The notes below the pieces were generated by a model that ran no database searches, was not told the origin of the DNA, and was given only the letters and a program-made list of their open reading frames with translations. A program made the position numbers and the translations under genes. DNA of 64,000 bases from Spongilla lacustris (taxonomy: Eukaryota > Porifera > Demospongiae > Spongillida > Spongillidae). The stretch covers positions 19,913,530-19,977,529 of the forward strand of contig OX442416.1 of assembly GCA_949361645.1 (NCBI GenBank), read 5' to 3'. Of the stretch, positions 12,985-23,300 are shown piece by piece (position 1 is the first letter of the stretch; the number at the start of each line of letters is the position of its first letter).

Positions 12985-14146
12985 CTATCGGAGCATGAAG
13001 AGCTTCAACCAAGTTTCTTCTGTGTTATGAAGGAGAATATCTTTCAGAGTTGAAGACAATGCCCGTGCAAAGGCAGGTCTGGCTTTAGCTGGTACAAAGC
13101 GCAGTGTTGGGTGATTAAGCTGACACACCTCTGCAAAAGTCGGAAGCTCCTGATTTGAGTCTTGTATTGAAGGGAATGAGTGTGAAATGTTCACGATCTG
13201 GCTCTGTGTGCACTGTTGCAAGTGGGTAGAATGTCTGGAGTTGGCTACCAACTGGTAGCAGTGTGGGCATACGAACAGATTTTGCGCCAACATAGGGAGA
13301 GTTCCGTTGGCATGGATGGACATGTGGTTGCGCCACATGGATGGGGCAACCAAAGCTTGGCAGCCATCAACAATGCATTCCTTTCTGACGGGGGTGGCCA
13401 AGGAGGTCGCGGAGGACTGGAGGTGAAAATTATTATTTCGGTTGGCTGGCGATTGCAGTGGTGAATATGCAATAGGCATATGTGAGGGGCCAGGCAGCTG
13501 CTGCTGTGGTTGCAGTGAGTTTGAAGGGGCCCACTGGGGTAATGGAGCAGGCTGTTGCAAAGAAGAGGATGATTCTGGTTGGAAAGCAGGAGATTGTAAC
13601 AAATGCGGTCTTTGGGTGCAGGACAATGCTGGGGGGCTCGGAAGTGATGGCGAATGTTCTGGGTAGGATGATGGCGTTTGGGGAAGCTATGCGGTTAGCG
13701 CATTTCCCCCTTCTCCCAGGGTAGCAGTTCACACATGGGCGCTCTTCCCGACAGCACTTGCAAGTCGTGCAGCGGGCACCAGAGGAGTGGCATTTGCAGC
13801 AAGTGGCCGATGGTGAAGGCGGACGCGAAGACATAGGAACGGCAGACAGCTGCTGTGAATGAGCAGAAGGCCATGCGGACAGCTGCTGTGAATGTGATGG
13901 TGATGATGGATCTGAAAGAAGTCGCGGTGATGCGGAGTCTGGAGGCAGATCATCACCAGAAGAAGCTATGGATGACGGGGAGGGAGGTGGTAGCGTCGAG
14001 ATACTAGATAAATGCTCGGGCGACGTGATTAAGTTCCTGCACTTCCCTCGACGGCAAGGATAGCAATCAGAGCACGGAATGTTCTTCCTAGCGCATGAAC
14101 AGCCCTTACATATGGCGTTCCTTCCGTTGCAGCTACAGCACGGCAT
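12985..14146 (-). pseudogene. Non-LTR retrotransposon copy B: 5' end only, frameshifted
   Basis: The ORF starts at 14146 with MPCCSCNGR and encodes a Cys-rich module (CxxC…CYPCRRGKC). A Ser/Pro-rich linker and a second Cys-rich module (CCKCHSSGARC…CYPGRRGKC) follow. After a frameshift near 13620 the reading continues in the 12985-13626 frame, with two C2H2-like motifs (CIVDGCQ…H…H, CPHCYQL…H…C) and the pre-RT segment. It stops at ~12985, before any RT motif, where the counterpart in copy A continues. Loss of the 3' part is unusual for a target-primed insertion and points to later deletion or insertion. The upstream edge sits on the (ATT)n tract at 14167-14231. Confidence 0.8.
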
Positions 14147-14165
14147 ATTGTAACAACGCTGCTGA

Positions 14166-14166
<1 letters not shown>

Positions 14167-14205
<39 letters not shown>

Positions 14206-14231
14206 TTTTAAATAATAATAATAATAATAAT
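14167..14231. repeat. (ATT)n/(AAT)n microsatellite between retroelement copies A and B
   Basis: About twelve ATT units, a short T/A run, then about seven AAT-type units. On the minus strand it lies immediately after the 3' UTR of copy A and just before the 5' end of copy B. This fits a retrotransposon that targets TAA repeats. Confidence 0.85.
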
Positions 14232-14291
14232 TGAATTGATACAGTACAAACATGACACAGACACATGATATGCACAAAACAAGTTGCTAGC

Positions 14292-17200
14292 CTACTGAAG
14301 CTCAGGAGGAGGTATGGACCTGGACAGGATCGCGGTGGCATTGGCCCTGACAAGATTCATGCTCAACCTCCCGTATAGCTCATGGATTACCACTGACTTT
14401 GACTTTCCCAATGATGTAGCCAAACGGGACCCAAGTGTAGAAAAGAAATCCCTAGCCATCAAACCCCATGCCCCATAAGACTCCGCAACAACCGGGACAC
14501 ATACCCAACCCAAAACAGCACACTTGCCCGTGTTGGCTTTAAGCTTTCTCTCCTCGGTAGCCTTAGCTGCTGTGCCAGCCGTCACTCCCGCTTCCAGAAG
14601 GGTAAGTGGGTTAAGCGGAGAAGTAACGGATAGGTCCAGAGCCACAGGCTTGCCCATGCACCAGTGAGGGATGAGGATGTCTGCTGGGCGTGTGTTGCTG
14701 TGGTCGGGAGTAAGGTTATGGCCTACTTCTAAATGGACACTAAGATGGGCACGGCGGCAGGACTCGACCACAATGTCCCGAAGCCTGTTATGGCGATAGA
14801 CAACATCCCCACCACGCTTGCATGTTGTGGCATGATGGCCCAGAGGATCGAGACTTTTTTCAGGACACAGTGCACATTGGGCATCACCGGAAGTGTCTAA
14901 ACCTAGCCACCACTTGACAGCAACTTGAAATTGTGATGGTTCAAGGTGGAGCCCCTGGCGCTCACATGGTGGCATTGATAACCAGGAGGCTGCATGAGGT
15001 GATGAGACGGACAGCAAACGAGCCTTGTTTGCAACTGTAGAAGCTTCCATGAGGGAACTGAGAAGTTGGTTATCGAGCTTCTCTGATAACTTGCCCTGAG
15101 AGATAGCAGATGACAGGAAGTCCTCAAACTTAATGCTGTCCTCAGCAGGGACTAACTGATTAAACATGCCCACTGCATCAGACAAATGTTGGGAAGAGTT
15201 TGGGGCTAATCCTGAGGAAGACAAAGAAGAAATGAAGGCAGCACTTGCATGATGGGCAAGGGACCTTAAACCCAGGCCACCCCTGCTCAAGCTGAGTTGG
15301 GCCTGTTGCCAGGCAGCGTCCGATGCATCAATGCCTGTGGATGATGAGAAACACCGGCGAACATCCTCATCAAACAATTGCAAAGCCTTAAACGAAAAGG
15401 ATGGGGGGGTAGCGCGAGCAATGTGATTTAGGCGACAAAAACCACCACAAAGGCGAATTAGAATAAATGCCACATGAGGGTCAATTGCACCAACTTCCTC
15501 AAGTTTATCTAGAAGGAATTTGGATTCAACACGCTTTGAAGAAATAAACAAGGCACAGAACTCTGCATCACCAATAGGGATTCCTAGAATTACAAAACAT
15601 GCTTTGTTTGACTTAACAATCTGCTCAGGAAATCCCTCAAGGTGGTTACGACTGTAGATCTCACACTTTCCCACATTGATGAAAAGCCCTAAAGAGGGTC
15701 CATCCTGTTGGAGCAGTGATATAACCCTCAGCAAAGCAGACCTTGGACCAGCTAGGACCCCATCATCTAAGTACCATGCATGGAGCAAAAGGCTCGAGCA
15801 ATCAATGTCCTTAGCAATTTTAAGCACTAGGATGTTCAGAACAAGGGAAAAAAGGAGTGGACCCAGAGGATCGCCTTGCTGGACTCCAGACTCTGATGTG
15901 AGAGATCCCATAGAATGCCACAACAATGGGTGCTTACTGTAGCACCAACTTACCCATGGAAGCAACTCCGGAAAATGCTTTTCACACTCGGATATGAGAA
16001 TTTGACGAGAAGCTAGGTTAAAAGCATTCCTCATATCAACTTTGAGGACTCCAAAATCCTCGTCCATCCAATGCTTCTCAACACAAGATCTTACACTGTG
16101 TGCGATTTTCTCAGCTCCAAAGGAGCACGCAACACCATACTGATAAGGACTAAAGAAATCTGCAGCCTTTGTCTTTATTGCCACACATAGACATTTTGCC
16201 GTCAACCTACGAAGAGACTCACCAACTGCAATAGGGCGGATATCTCCTGGTGATGACTTATTCAGAGCTGTGAGGTTGGCTCCAGCCAGGTAAACAGAAA
16301 CCTCTTTATGAGCTTTACCCAGTGCCAGCATGTTGATGACTGCTCTAAGTGATTGAAGCATAGGTGTTTGTAGGTGTACTTCTGCTGCATCGATTAGATG
16401 TTGGATACGAAGACCTGATGGCCCTGCTGCTGTGAGCTTAGGAAAAGACCTAAGTATGGCTAGGATGTTAAGATCCCGGGGGATGGGGAGATCAATTTCA
16501 GGCACAATAGGAACTGTGGGACAAGCACTGCTCGGGTGTTTGCTGACTAACAACTGCCAAGTAACGTCATTATTGGGAGCGACTCCAGAAGAAACAAGAG
16601 CCTGGCATGCCTTACCATACAAACCCTCTTGAGCAAGTTGTACGGCAGATGACACATTCCTAGCACCAGAAGTAACCTTGGATTGTTGCAATCTCTTGGT
16701 GGAGGCAGAACGAGCCTTTGCCATATTCCACAGATGGCTGAAAAGACCTTGAGACCAGAGATCACATAATGACTCTATGGGTACAGGCTTAGTATGGCGC
16801 CCCCCGCGTTTGGTGGAAGGTAAGACACACTTCGGAAGCATGAGCAATTTTGTCCACGACTCAATGGTGTTTTCTGAGGCTACAACTCTCAGACAGTTGG
16901 AAAGGACACGCGCAAAACTTGACTTTGCTTTGGCGGGAATAAAACGCAAAGTAGGGCACCGGAGCTCACATACTTCAAGAAGTGATGGGAGTTGGTCTGT
17001 TACCGAGCTAGTAGTGGGTGAGCTGGTTGCATCAACGTGCAAACTTGGACCTGAGGAAATACACTGGTTTTCAGAAGGACTGGAGTCAGCAAGGGAACTG
17101 TGAAGGAAACCACGACCACCTGAGACATTCGTGGGGCACTTCTCCAGGTGAGATGCAAAGCGGGACACTGCTACAAGCTGGAGACAATGGGTGCAGACAG

Positions 17201-17903
17201 AGAGGTCTTGTTCCTCTAGCCACCAGGTAGGTACTTCACCAGGGAAAACCCCTTGAGAGTGGAGATTCATGTGACTTCGCCACATGGTGGGTGCAATGTG
17301 CTCCTGGCATCCTGCAACTATACACTGTTTCCTGTGGGCGGTGAGTAGAGGCGGCCCTGGAAGACGCGCCGACCGTGGTGATGGAGCATTTGTCCGAAGG
17401 GGCAGGGACGGGACTGAGGGCTCAGGGGAAGCAACTTGACATGGAAGTTCAGAAAACGCTTGCCTTGATGTCGAGGGTGGTTGATATGGGCCTGGAAACG
17501 GTAGATATTGCAATGGAGAGGAAGAGGAAGAAGATGAAGGCGGCGGCTGCAATGCGGAGAGCTGTTGTGAATGTGCAGATGACAGCGGTGGATTTGCGGA
17601 CAGCTGCTGTGAATCTAATAATGGAGAGCCTGGAGGAGGCAAATCATGTACGGTCGGGGAAGGCCTCGTTGATAGGAGAGGAATTACTTGTAACGAGGGT
17701 TGCGACGCCTGAGCCGATGAGCATGAAGGCGATGGGATAGGGAGCAGCGGCTGCGACGATGTCTGTGATGCTGTGGGCGTAATCGAAGCGTTAGCACACT
17801 TATCTTTCCTTCCTGGGTAGCAGTCGATGCAGACTTTCTTGCCTTTAGCACAGGTGCAACCCTTACAGAGCGCTCTCTTGCCGTTGCAGCTACAGCAAGG
17901 CAT
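14292..17903 (-). CDS. Full-length RLE-type non-LTR retrotransposon protein (Dong/R4-like), copy A
   Basis: A single uninterrupted 1203-codon ORF. In order: a Cys-rich zinc module at residues ~3-38 (CCSCNGK…CYPGRKDKC); a long Ser/Pro linker; two C2H2-like fingers at ~200-260 (CIVAGCQ…H…H, CTHCLQL…H…C); a reverse transcriptase at ~500-770 with VDMRNAFN, QQGDPLGP and the catalytic YLDD at ~707; a thumb/linker; a CCHC knuckle at ~1007-1025 (CALC…H…C) followed by RHNRLRD; and an RLE-like nuclease near ~1067-1090 (RPADILIP…VALDLSV). RT upstream of a CCHC/RLE module is the layout of the R2/R4/NeSL-type superfamily, which makes DNA copies by target-primed reverse transcription at specific sites. (TAA)n tracts at both ends point to the Dong/R4 group, whose known target is TAA repeats. 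I chose the start because it gives the same MPCCSCNG start as copy B. No disabling change is visible, so it may be active. Confidence 0.88.
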   Translation of the reverse strand: MPCCSCNGKRALCKGCTCAKGKKVCIDCYPGRKDKCANASITPTASQTSSQPLLPIPSPSCSSAQASQPSLQVIPLLSTRPSPTVHDLPPPGSPLLDSQQLSANPPLSSAHSQQLSALQPPPSSSSSSSPLQYLPFPGPYQPPSTSRQAFSELPCQVASPEPSVPSLPLRTNAPSPRSARLPGPPLLTAHRKQCIVAGCQEHIAPTMWRSHMNLHSQGVFPGEVPTWWLEEQDLSVCTHCLQLVAVSRFASHLEKCPTNVSGGRGFLHSSLADSSPSENQCISSGPSLHVDATSSPTTSSVTDQLPSLLEVCELRCPTLRFIPAKAKSSFARVLSNCLRVVASENTIESWTKLLMLPKCVLPSTKRGGRHTKPVPIESLCDLWSQGLFSHLWNMAKARSASTKRLQQSKVTSGARNVSSAVQLAQEGLYGKACQALVSSGVAPNNDVTWQLLVSKHPSSACPTVPIVPEIDLPIPRDLNILAILRSFPKLTAAGPSGLRIQHLIDAAEVHLQTPMLQSLRAVINMLALGKAHKEVSVYLAGANLTALNKSSPGDIRPIAVGESLRRLTAKCLCVAIKTKAADFFSPYQYGVACSFGAEKIAHSVRSCVEKHWMDEDFGVLKVDMRNAFNLASRQILISECEKHFPELLPWVSWCYSKHPLLWHSMGSLTSESGVQQGDPLGPLLFSLVLNILVLKIAKDIDCSSLLLHAWYLDDGVLAGPRSALLRVISLLQQDGPSLGLFINVGKCEIYSRNHLEGFPEQIVKSNKACFVILGIPIGDAEFCALFISSKRVESKFLLDKLEEVGAIDPHVAFILIRLCGGFCRLNHIARATPPSFSFKALQLFDEDVRRCFSSSTGIDASDAAWQQAQLSLSRGGLGLRSLAHHASAAFISSLSSSGLAPNSSQHLSDAVGMFNQLVPAEDSIKFEDFLSSAISQGKLSEKLDNQLLSSLMEASTVANKARLLSVSSPHAASWLSMPPCERQGLHLEPSQFQVAVKWWLGLDTSGDAQCALCPEKSLDPLGHHATTCKRGGDVVYRHNRLRDIVVESCRRAHLSVHLEVGHNLTPDHSNTRPADILIPHWCMGKPVALDLSVTSPLNPLTLLEAGVTAGTAAKATEERKLKANTGKCAVLGWVCVPVVAESYGAWGLMARDFFSTLGSRLATSLGKSKSVVIHELYGRLSMNLVRANATAILSRSIPPPELQ

Positions 17904-17915
17904 TCTACGCCATTT

Positions 17916-18000
17916 TTAATATTATTACTATTATTATTATAACAACAATCATACATTACACACAATGAAGTATATCAATAGTTTATTATTATTATTCCAT
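17916..18000. repeat. (TTA)n-type tracts flanking the 5' end of copy A and the 3' end of copy C
   Basis: Short imperfect ATT/TTA runs at ~17916-17941 and ~17983-17996 surround a ~45-bp spacer. The first borders the short 5' leader of copy A and the second borders the 3' UTR of copy C. They were probably one target microsatellite split by the insertions. Confidence 0.7.
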
Positions 18001-18029
18001 ACAACATATACATAAGATACACCTGAAAA

Positions 18030-19316
18030 AGTTAAACTCCATGTACAACCTAAGTATTAACACTATAGCTACAAGGAAAACAATACATGTACACTAGACA
18101 TGGACTGGGCAAAGGCCTCTTGCCAGGATGGCTCTTGCCACAGCTCTCACTAAGCAGATGTTTAGGCGGCCATATACATGTATATCAGCCAGAACTCTGG
18201 ACTTGGGGCAGGAAAGATGGATTGCTAAATAGGTAGCCAGTCTTGAGAACATATGTTGGGCCTCGTTCCCCCAGTTACCGTATGTCTCAACTGCCATTGG
18301 TATACACATCCATCCCAATTCATGACACTTTGGGTCATTGGCAGCATGCTTCCTAGTTTCAGCAGACAGAGCTGCTACACCGCAATTCTACTTGAGTCTT
18401 TCAAGGAGACTGGAGTGAGGGGAGAAGTGACTGTGATGTCTAGGGCAGCAGGTTGGCCTCTCTCCCAACCCTCCACAAGGACATCAGCTAGATGAGAGTG
18501 ATTGATGTCATGACACATACATGTCCTGCTTCCACCCTGACAGACAGATGTGCCTTGCGACATAAATCTGCAATGATGTCACGCAAATTGTTGTGTCTGA
18601 TGACTGTGTCACCTCCATGTCTACAGGACACAGCATGGTGACTAAGGGAGTCAAGAGCGACTCCTGGACAAAATGGGCACACTGAGGCAAATGAAGTGTC
18701 CAGACCCAGCCACCATCTGACAGCAGTTTGGAATTCGGTGAGTGTAGATGCAGATTTAGGCCAACAGAGGGAGCAGCCGAGAGCCATGCACTGGCATGGG
18801 GGGCCGAAGCTGATAATAACCGAGCCTTATTCGCTGGAGGGGAGGACATCAAAAGTGATCCAAAGAGTTGTCTGTCCAACTTATGGGACAAGGATCGCTG
18901 GCGAGGCTGATCAGCAAGAACTGACTTGATGGTAACTGCATCAGAATTTGAGACCTGACTGTTGAATATGATTAAAGATAGCTGAAGATGGAGGTTATTG
19001 GTATTGCCTACACCTGAGGCTAAAAATGATGCTAGGAATGCTGAGCTAGAATTGAGTGCAAGGGAGCGGAGTCCAAGCCCGCCAAAGGACAGGCTTAGTT
19101 GGGCTTGTTGCCAGGCGGAATCCGTGACATCTGCAGCAAGACAGGCTGAGAAGCAGGATCTGGTCTCCCCATCAAAGGCATGTAGAGCCTCAGAGGATTG
19201 ACTAGGGGGAGTGATTCTCGAAATGTGGACTAGCTTGCAGAAACCTCCACAAATTTGAAGCAACGAGATTGCTACATGGAGGTCAGAGTCAGCCATCTCT
19301 AACAGAACAGACTTAT
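18030..19316 (-). pseudogene. Non-LTR retrotransposon copy C: 5'-truncated and frameshifted
   Basis: Minus-strand frames 18508-19296, 18488-18787 and 18094-18318 together cover the RT thumb through the RLE domain of copy A: HISRITPP, KLDRQLFGSL, CPFCPGVALD with the CCHC spacing, RHNNLRDI, ALDITVTSPL and a C-terminal tail like that of copy A. At least two frameshifts disrupt it. It begins abruptly beside a TTA tract (19317-19340), a typical 5' truncation. Confidence 0.85.
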
Positions 19317-19347
19317 TATTATCATTATTATTATTATTACATGCATA
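19317..19347. repeat. (ATT)n tract between copies C and D
   Basis: An imperfect attattatc/attatt run lying exactly between the truncated 5' edge of copy C and the 3' UTR of copy D. Confidence 0.75.
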
Positions 19348-19677
19348 TACAGATTATAAAAACGCAACAATAACTACACACAAGTCACAAAACAACATAC
19401 AAACTCAAATGTATTCCTGATGAGGGCAGGAAAGTCTGCACAAAATAGCCCTCACATTTGCGCTAACTAAATGGATATTGAGCTGGCCATACAGCTCGGA
19501 TAATACCACAGATTTGGCCCTGAATGAAGAAGTGGCTAGGCGAGAGGCCAACATGGAAAACGCCTCTAAAGCCTCCTTCCCCCATGCTCCATACGTTTCC
19601 ACCACCAGAGGGATACAGAACCACCCTAGATCACTACACTTCGCATCATTAGCCTCATTACTAAATGAAAAATAATA
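19348..19677 (-). pseudogene. Non-LTR retrotransposon copy D: 3' end only
   Basis: The minus-strand frame at 19405-19605 reads VETYGAWGKEAL…ELYGQLNIHL…ILCR, which matches the last ~65 residues of copy A (ESYGAWG…ELYGRLSMNL…ILSR). A short 3' UTR runs into the TAA tract. The 5' edge again meets an 'aataataat' run at ~19669-19680. Confidence 0.85.
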
Positions 19678-19680
19678 ATC

Positions 19681-20034
19681 ATATTAAACTTCCAATATGT
19701 AGCATGGGTAGGCTATAACTGTGGTATGCAGACTTTTGTATTTGTAGATCTGTTCAAAAGAATATATTAATGTGGAGAAATGAGCTCAATCTGAGTTATC
19801 ACTTTCTGAGTTACTTCTGTTTTCAACAAGGGTGGGAACCCAGAATATCAATGTACATGTAGTCTGACGATTTTGTCCACCTCTCTCCCATTCATCAGGA
19901 GCATAATGTATACAAAAATTAGTTACAGCATTTTGGATTAACCTAAACATTACAAAATAATGCATGGCTAACTAACTATATGTCTGTTTTTCCTTTGATA
20001 AACATGTACATGCATGTAGATACTATTAAATGAG
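19681..20034. other. 3' flank of the ROCO-type gene
   Basis: AT-rich sequence between retroelement copy D and the stop codon at 20035-20037. It presumably contains the minus-strand 3' UTR. I could not pick one convincing polyadenylation signal. Confidence 0.4.
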
Positions 20035-20342
20035 TCACTTGACATTTTCTATCTCATCAGCCAGTGCACACAACTTCATCTTTCTCAGGACATTTACCAA
20101 TGTAGACCAAGCCACTGGCTGTGCACCTGTTCCTTTGAGCCAACGCTTGAAGATGGCCTGAGTGATTAGTGAAGCATCCCTCTGGTATTGGTGCTCAAGA
20201 GCATCAATGATATTCCCCTGACCATCATTCAGTAGAAATACTCCAAGTGTAGAGTACTTCACTCCTATTTCCTCAGTCAGATTCAGTTCCCTGTTCCTTG
20301 CAGGAAATGACATTAGGCTCACTAGGTTAAGCTCCACTGCAG
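20035..20342 (-). CDS. Exon 8 of model: Death domain and stop codon
   Basis: Acceptor ttatttcacag; the exon opens with two bases completing a codon (phase 1), then ~101 codons to TGA at 20037-20035. The protein reads as a six-helix Death-fold: an N-terminal helix, GVKYSTLGVFLLND, a central ITQAIFKRWLKG, then PVAWSTLVNVLRKM and LCALADEIENVK, matching the W…TL…VLR…LA..I spacing typical of Death domains. Death domains recruit partners by homotypic binding. Even if it is not part of the ROC-COR gene, this is a terminal exon of some Death-domain gene. Confidence 0.78.
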
Positions 20343-23300
20343 CTGTGAAATAATAAATGCACTTAGACTGTGAATAAAGGTTCTGTTACCAAAATAAGGG
20401 AAACAACCTTAAACAAAAATACCAATCTATCTGCAAAACATTGAAATGCCCACATGGAAAATTGTACAGCCCCCCCCCCCTCCACACACACAAAATTTTA
20501 TGATTTTGTATGCAGTGGTTTTCACAATCAATAAAAAATTAAATTGTTTAAGGATCTGTTTTCATTGCTGCTAAACATACTAATAATGTAAATAAACTTT
20601 GTAAAAATAAAAAATAGAATTATATATTGAAAAATGATGCCCATGCTCGTAAATGGTGTTCAACAATGGACCTTTTCATTTAAAGGCCCTGGAATGTTTG
20701 CGCGTCAACGTGACGTCATAATTAGAAGTGACGTTACACATCCGCCGATTGCGTTTTTCAGTTCCTTGTTGCAGTGGTAGTTTGTCACGAATAGTTTTTT
20801 TATGTGAGAAGAAGAGTACTATTGCTTCCTGGAATCTAACATCCTATCCATTTGCCTGCGTAGGTGAGAAAGTGCGCACTTTTAGAAATAATGCCATGGA
20901 ATGGCTCATTTAGTTATGCTCCGGGTATATCGGCTTTTGTTAGTTCAGCCGAAGTACTGAGTTTTTCGCTAATGAATTCACTAGATGCCATCCTTCAGAA
21001 ACTTTGAACGAAAATGCGAAGCATGATCACAGCATGTACCTGGAGGGGGATTCAAATTGTAGATGATGATGATGATGATGACAACGTGGGTACAAACACA
21101 CCAGCAGTAGGTGAAGATCCACCCCCAGAGAATCCGTTGCTACATGAACCTCATGTACAAGTGAAAGATCAAGGAGTGGAGGATCAAGGAGTCGAGGATC
21201 AACCAGTGCCTGCCGAGCCTCAACCAGACCTCCACATTGATACCCAACCAGTACTCGAAAACCTCCCACCCATTATGGGTTTTCCCTTAGTCATTAAGAG
21301 ACCCAGGACTGAGGGGGAGTTATGTAATAGTCATTAAATATTAGGTACATTCGCTAGATTAATGTATTCCGTGCAGCCGCGGTTAATACACAAACAATCT
21401 AGTAATGGACATCACTTGGTGGGAGTGGATGAGTAAATGGGACACCACTGAAGATACTTGAAGCTGGGCATATTGGCATGAGAAATGGATGTGAGTTGTT
21501 TTCTGCAGACCCTATTGTCTTGGAATGTCTCACAAAACCAGGGCATTGTTGATACACACAGTAGGCAGTTACAGTTTGCTGACAGGAGCATGAAGTTGCC
21601 ACGCAGTGTTACCCTGAATGAAGCAGCTGCTCATGTTACATTACATCTCCAACCCAATAGTGAGATTGAAGTGATGGCAAAGGTACAGGAACCATTACCA
21701 GCTACTGGTACTTGGATTGTGGAGGGTGCAGTGACTACTCAACTACTCGTATGCCCATCAGGGTAGCACATGGACTAGTACATGTACGCAGAGGTGAAGT
21801 GTTAGTGAGACTACTAAACCCATTAACGGAGCCCATTGTAACAAGTAAATCAAAAACTTCTCTATCGAGAAAGTGATTGGTGGGATGTAGGATTGGTGGT
21901 GCAAAAAGCAAGGAAACAAGGTACAGTATGTTAAAGTGAGGTTTGGTAGGATCCTACAACTCACAGTCCTGAATTTGCAAATGAAGAAGCCTATTTGCAA
22001 TTGTAGGACTGTTAAAGTTGTAGGATCCTACGAAACCTCACTTTAACATACTGTACCTTGTTTCCTTGCTTTTTGCACCACCAATCCTCAATAGAGAAGC
22101 TTTTGATTTACTTGTTCCCCTCATTTTTTTTCTCTGCCAGGAGTGTTCAGTCAATACAATATATGGCTTAGTGCATTCGTTGCAATGCATAGGACGTTTA
22201 GATACCTCTTATCAGTATCGCCTATCGGGTATTAAATCTGAATATATAGGCCTCTTTTTAATTTTATTAATAGGCCTACCTTTGTTCTTCAATTCGGAAA
22301 CTCCTTGTTAACGAGCCGTTTTCTTTGGCTTGGTCACCTTTCCTGAATTAGAACCGCCTGTTGTAAATGTGTCTGCAGCTGCTTTCTTCAACGTTTGTGC
22401 GTAGCCAGGCAACAGTAAATTAAGACGCGTTTGTGACGACATATTGCATACTGCTAGGCAACCGAGAATTTTTTACTGATAATGAATTGCACCTGCTTGT
22501 GTCATTTCACGGCACTTCATCACCAGCTAACAACTGTAGGTCTTATTTGTATGAAAGGGCACGTTTGGAAATCAAATGCAACTTTTTGAAGCTAATCTCG
22601 TCTTCGTACGACGTTCCTGTCGCGAGTTATACGTGATGAACGGAAGACTGAGGAGGAGAACAAAAATTAAGTGGCGGAATTTTGGTACCGACATGTAACT
22701 CCACGTAAACGGCACTGTTTAGCGAAGTTCACGTTATATGTGCATATCTGTCATGTTTGTGATGGATTATATGCGAGCTGGCGAGTAAAGGCAGCGCTTC
22801 GTTACCGTTTTAAAACGCTCAATCGAAAACCACGCCCACGAAGCCAATCCTACATAGGACCCACTATGGTGGGTCCTGATTCACAAAGGGACCCAGATTG
22901 CCACAATGGAACAGGTTCAGCCAGCAGAACTCTCATCAGTACAAATGGCTACAGCAGCAAACGAATATTCAACATTGAGAGAGTGTTCGGTCAGAGAAGA
23001 CTTGTACAGCATTGTGCTAAGGTGTCTCACAGATGTGGAGAGAAATTCATTTCTCTTGCTCATTCAAGAATATAAGGATGTCTTTTCTGTTAACAAGGAC
23101 CTAGGCTGGACTGACAGGCTGTGGCATTCTATCTCCACAGGAAATTCCCATTCTATTCATCAACAACTTCGATATATTCCTGTGGGAGGAGGCAAGGAAG
23201 ATGCTTGAAGACATGCTTGATAAAGAAATCATCCAGCCATCTGTTAGTCCTTGGGCATCTCTTGTGATACTGGTCCCTAAGAAAAACGGCAAATATTGGA

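Noticed and set aside
16777..17740. Plus-strand frames opposite the 1203-codon retrotransposon ORF
   Set aside because: They are antisense shadows of a strongly supported minus-strand protein.
20728..20913. 61-codon frame upstream of the gypsy remnant
   Set aside because: Short, no motif, no supporting context.
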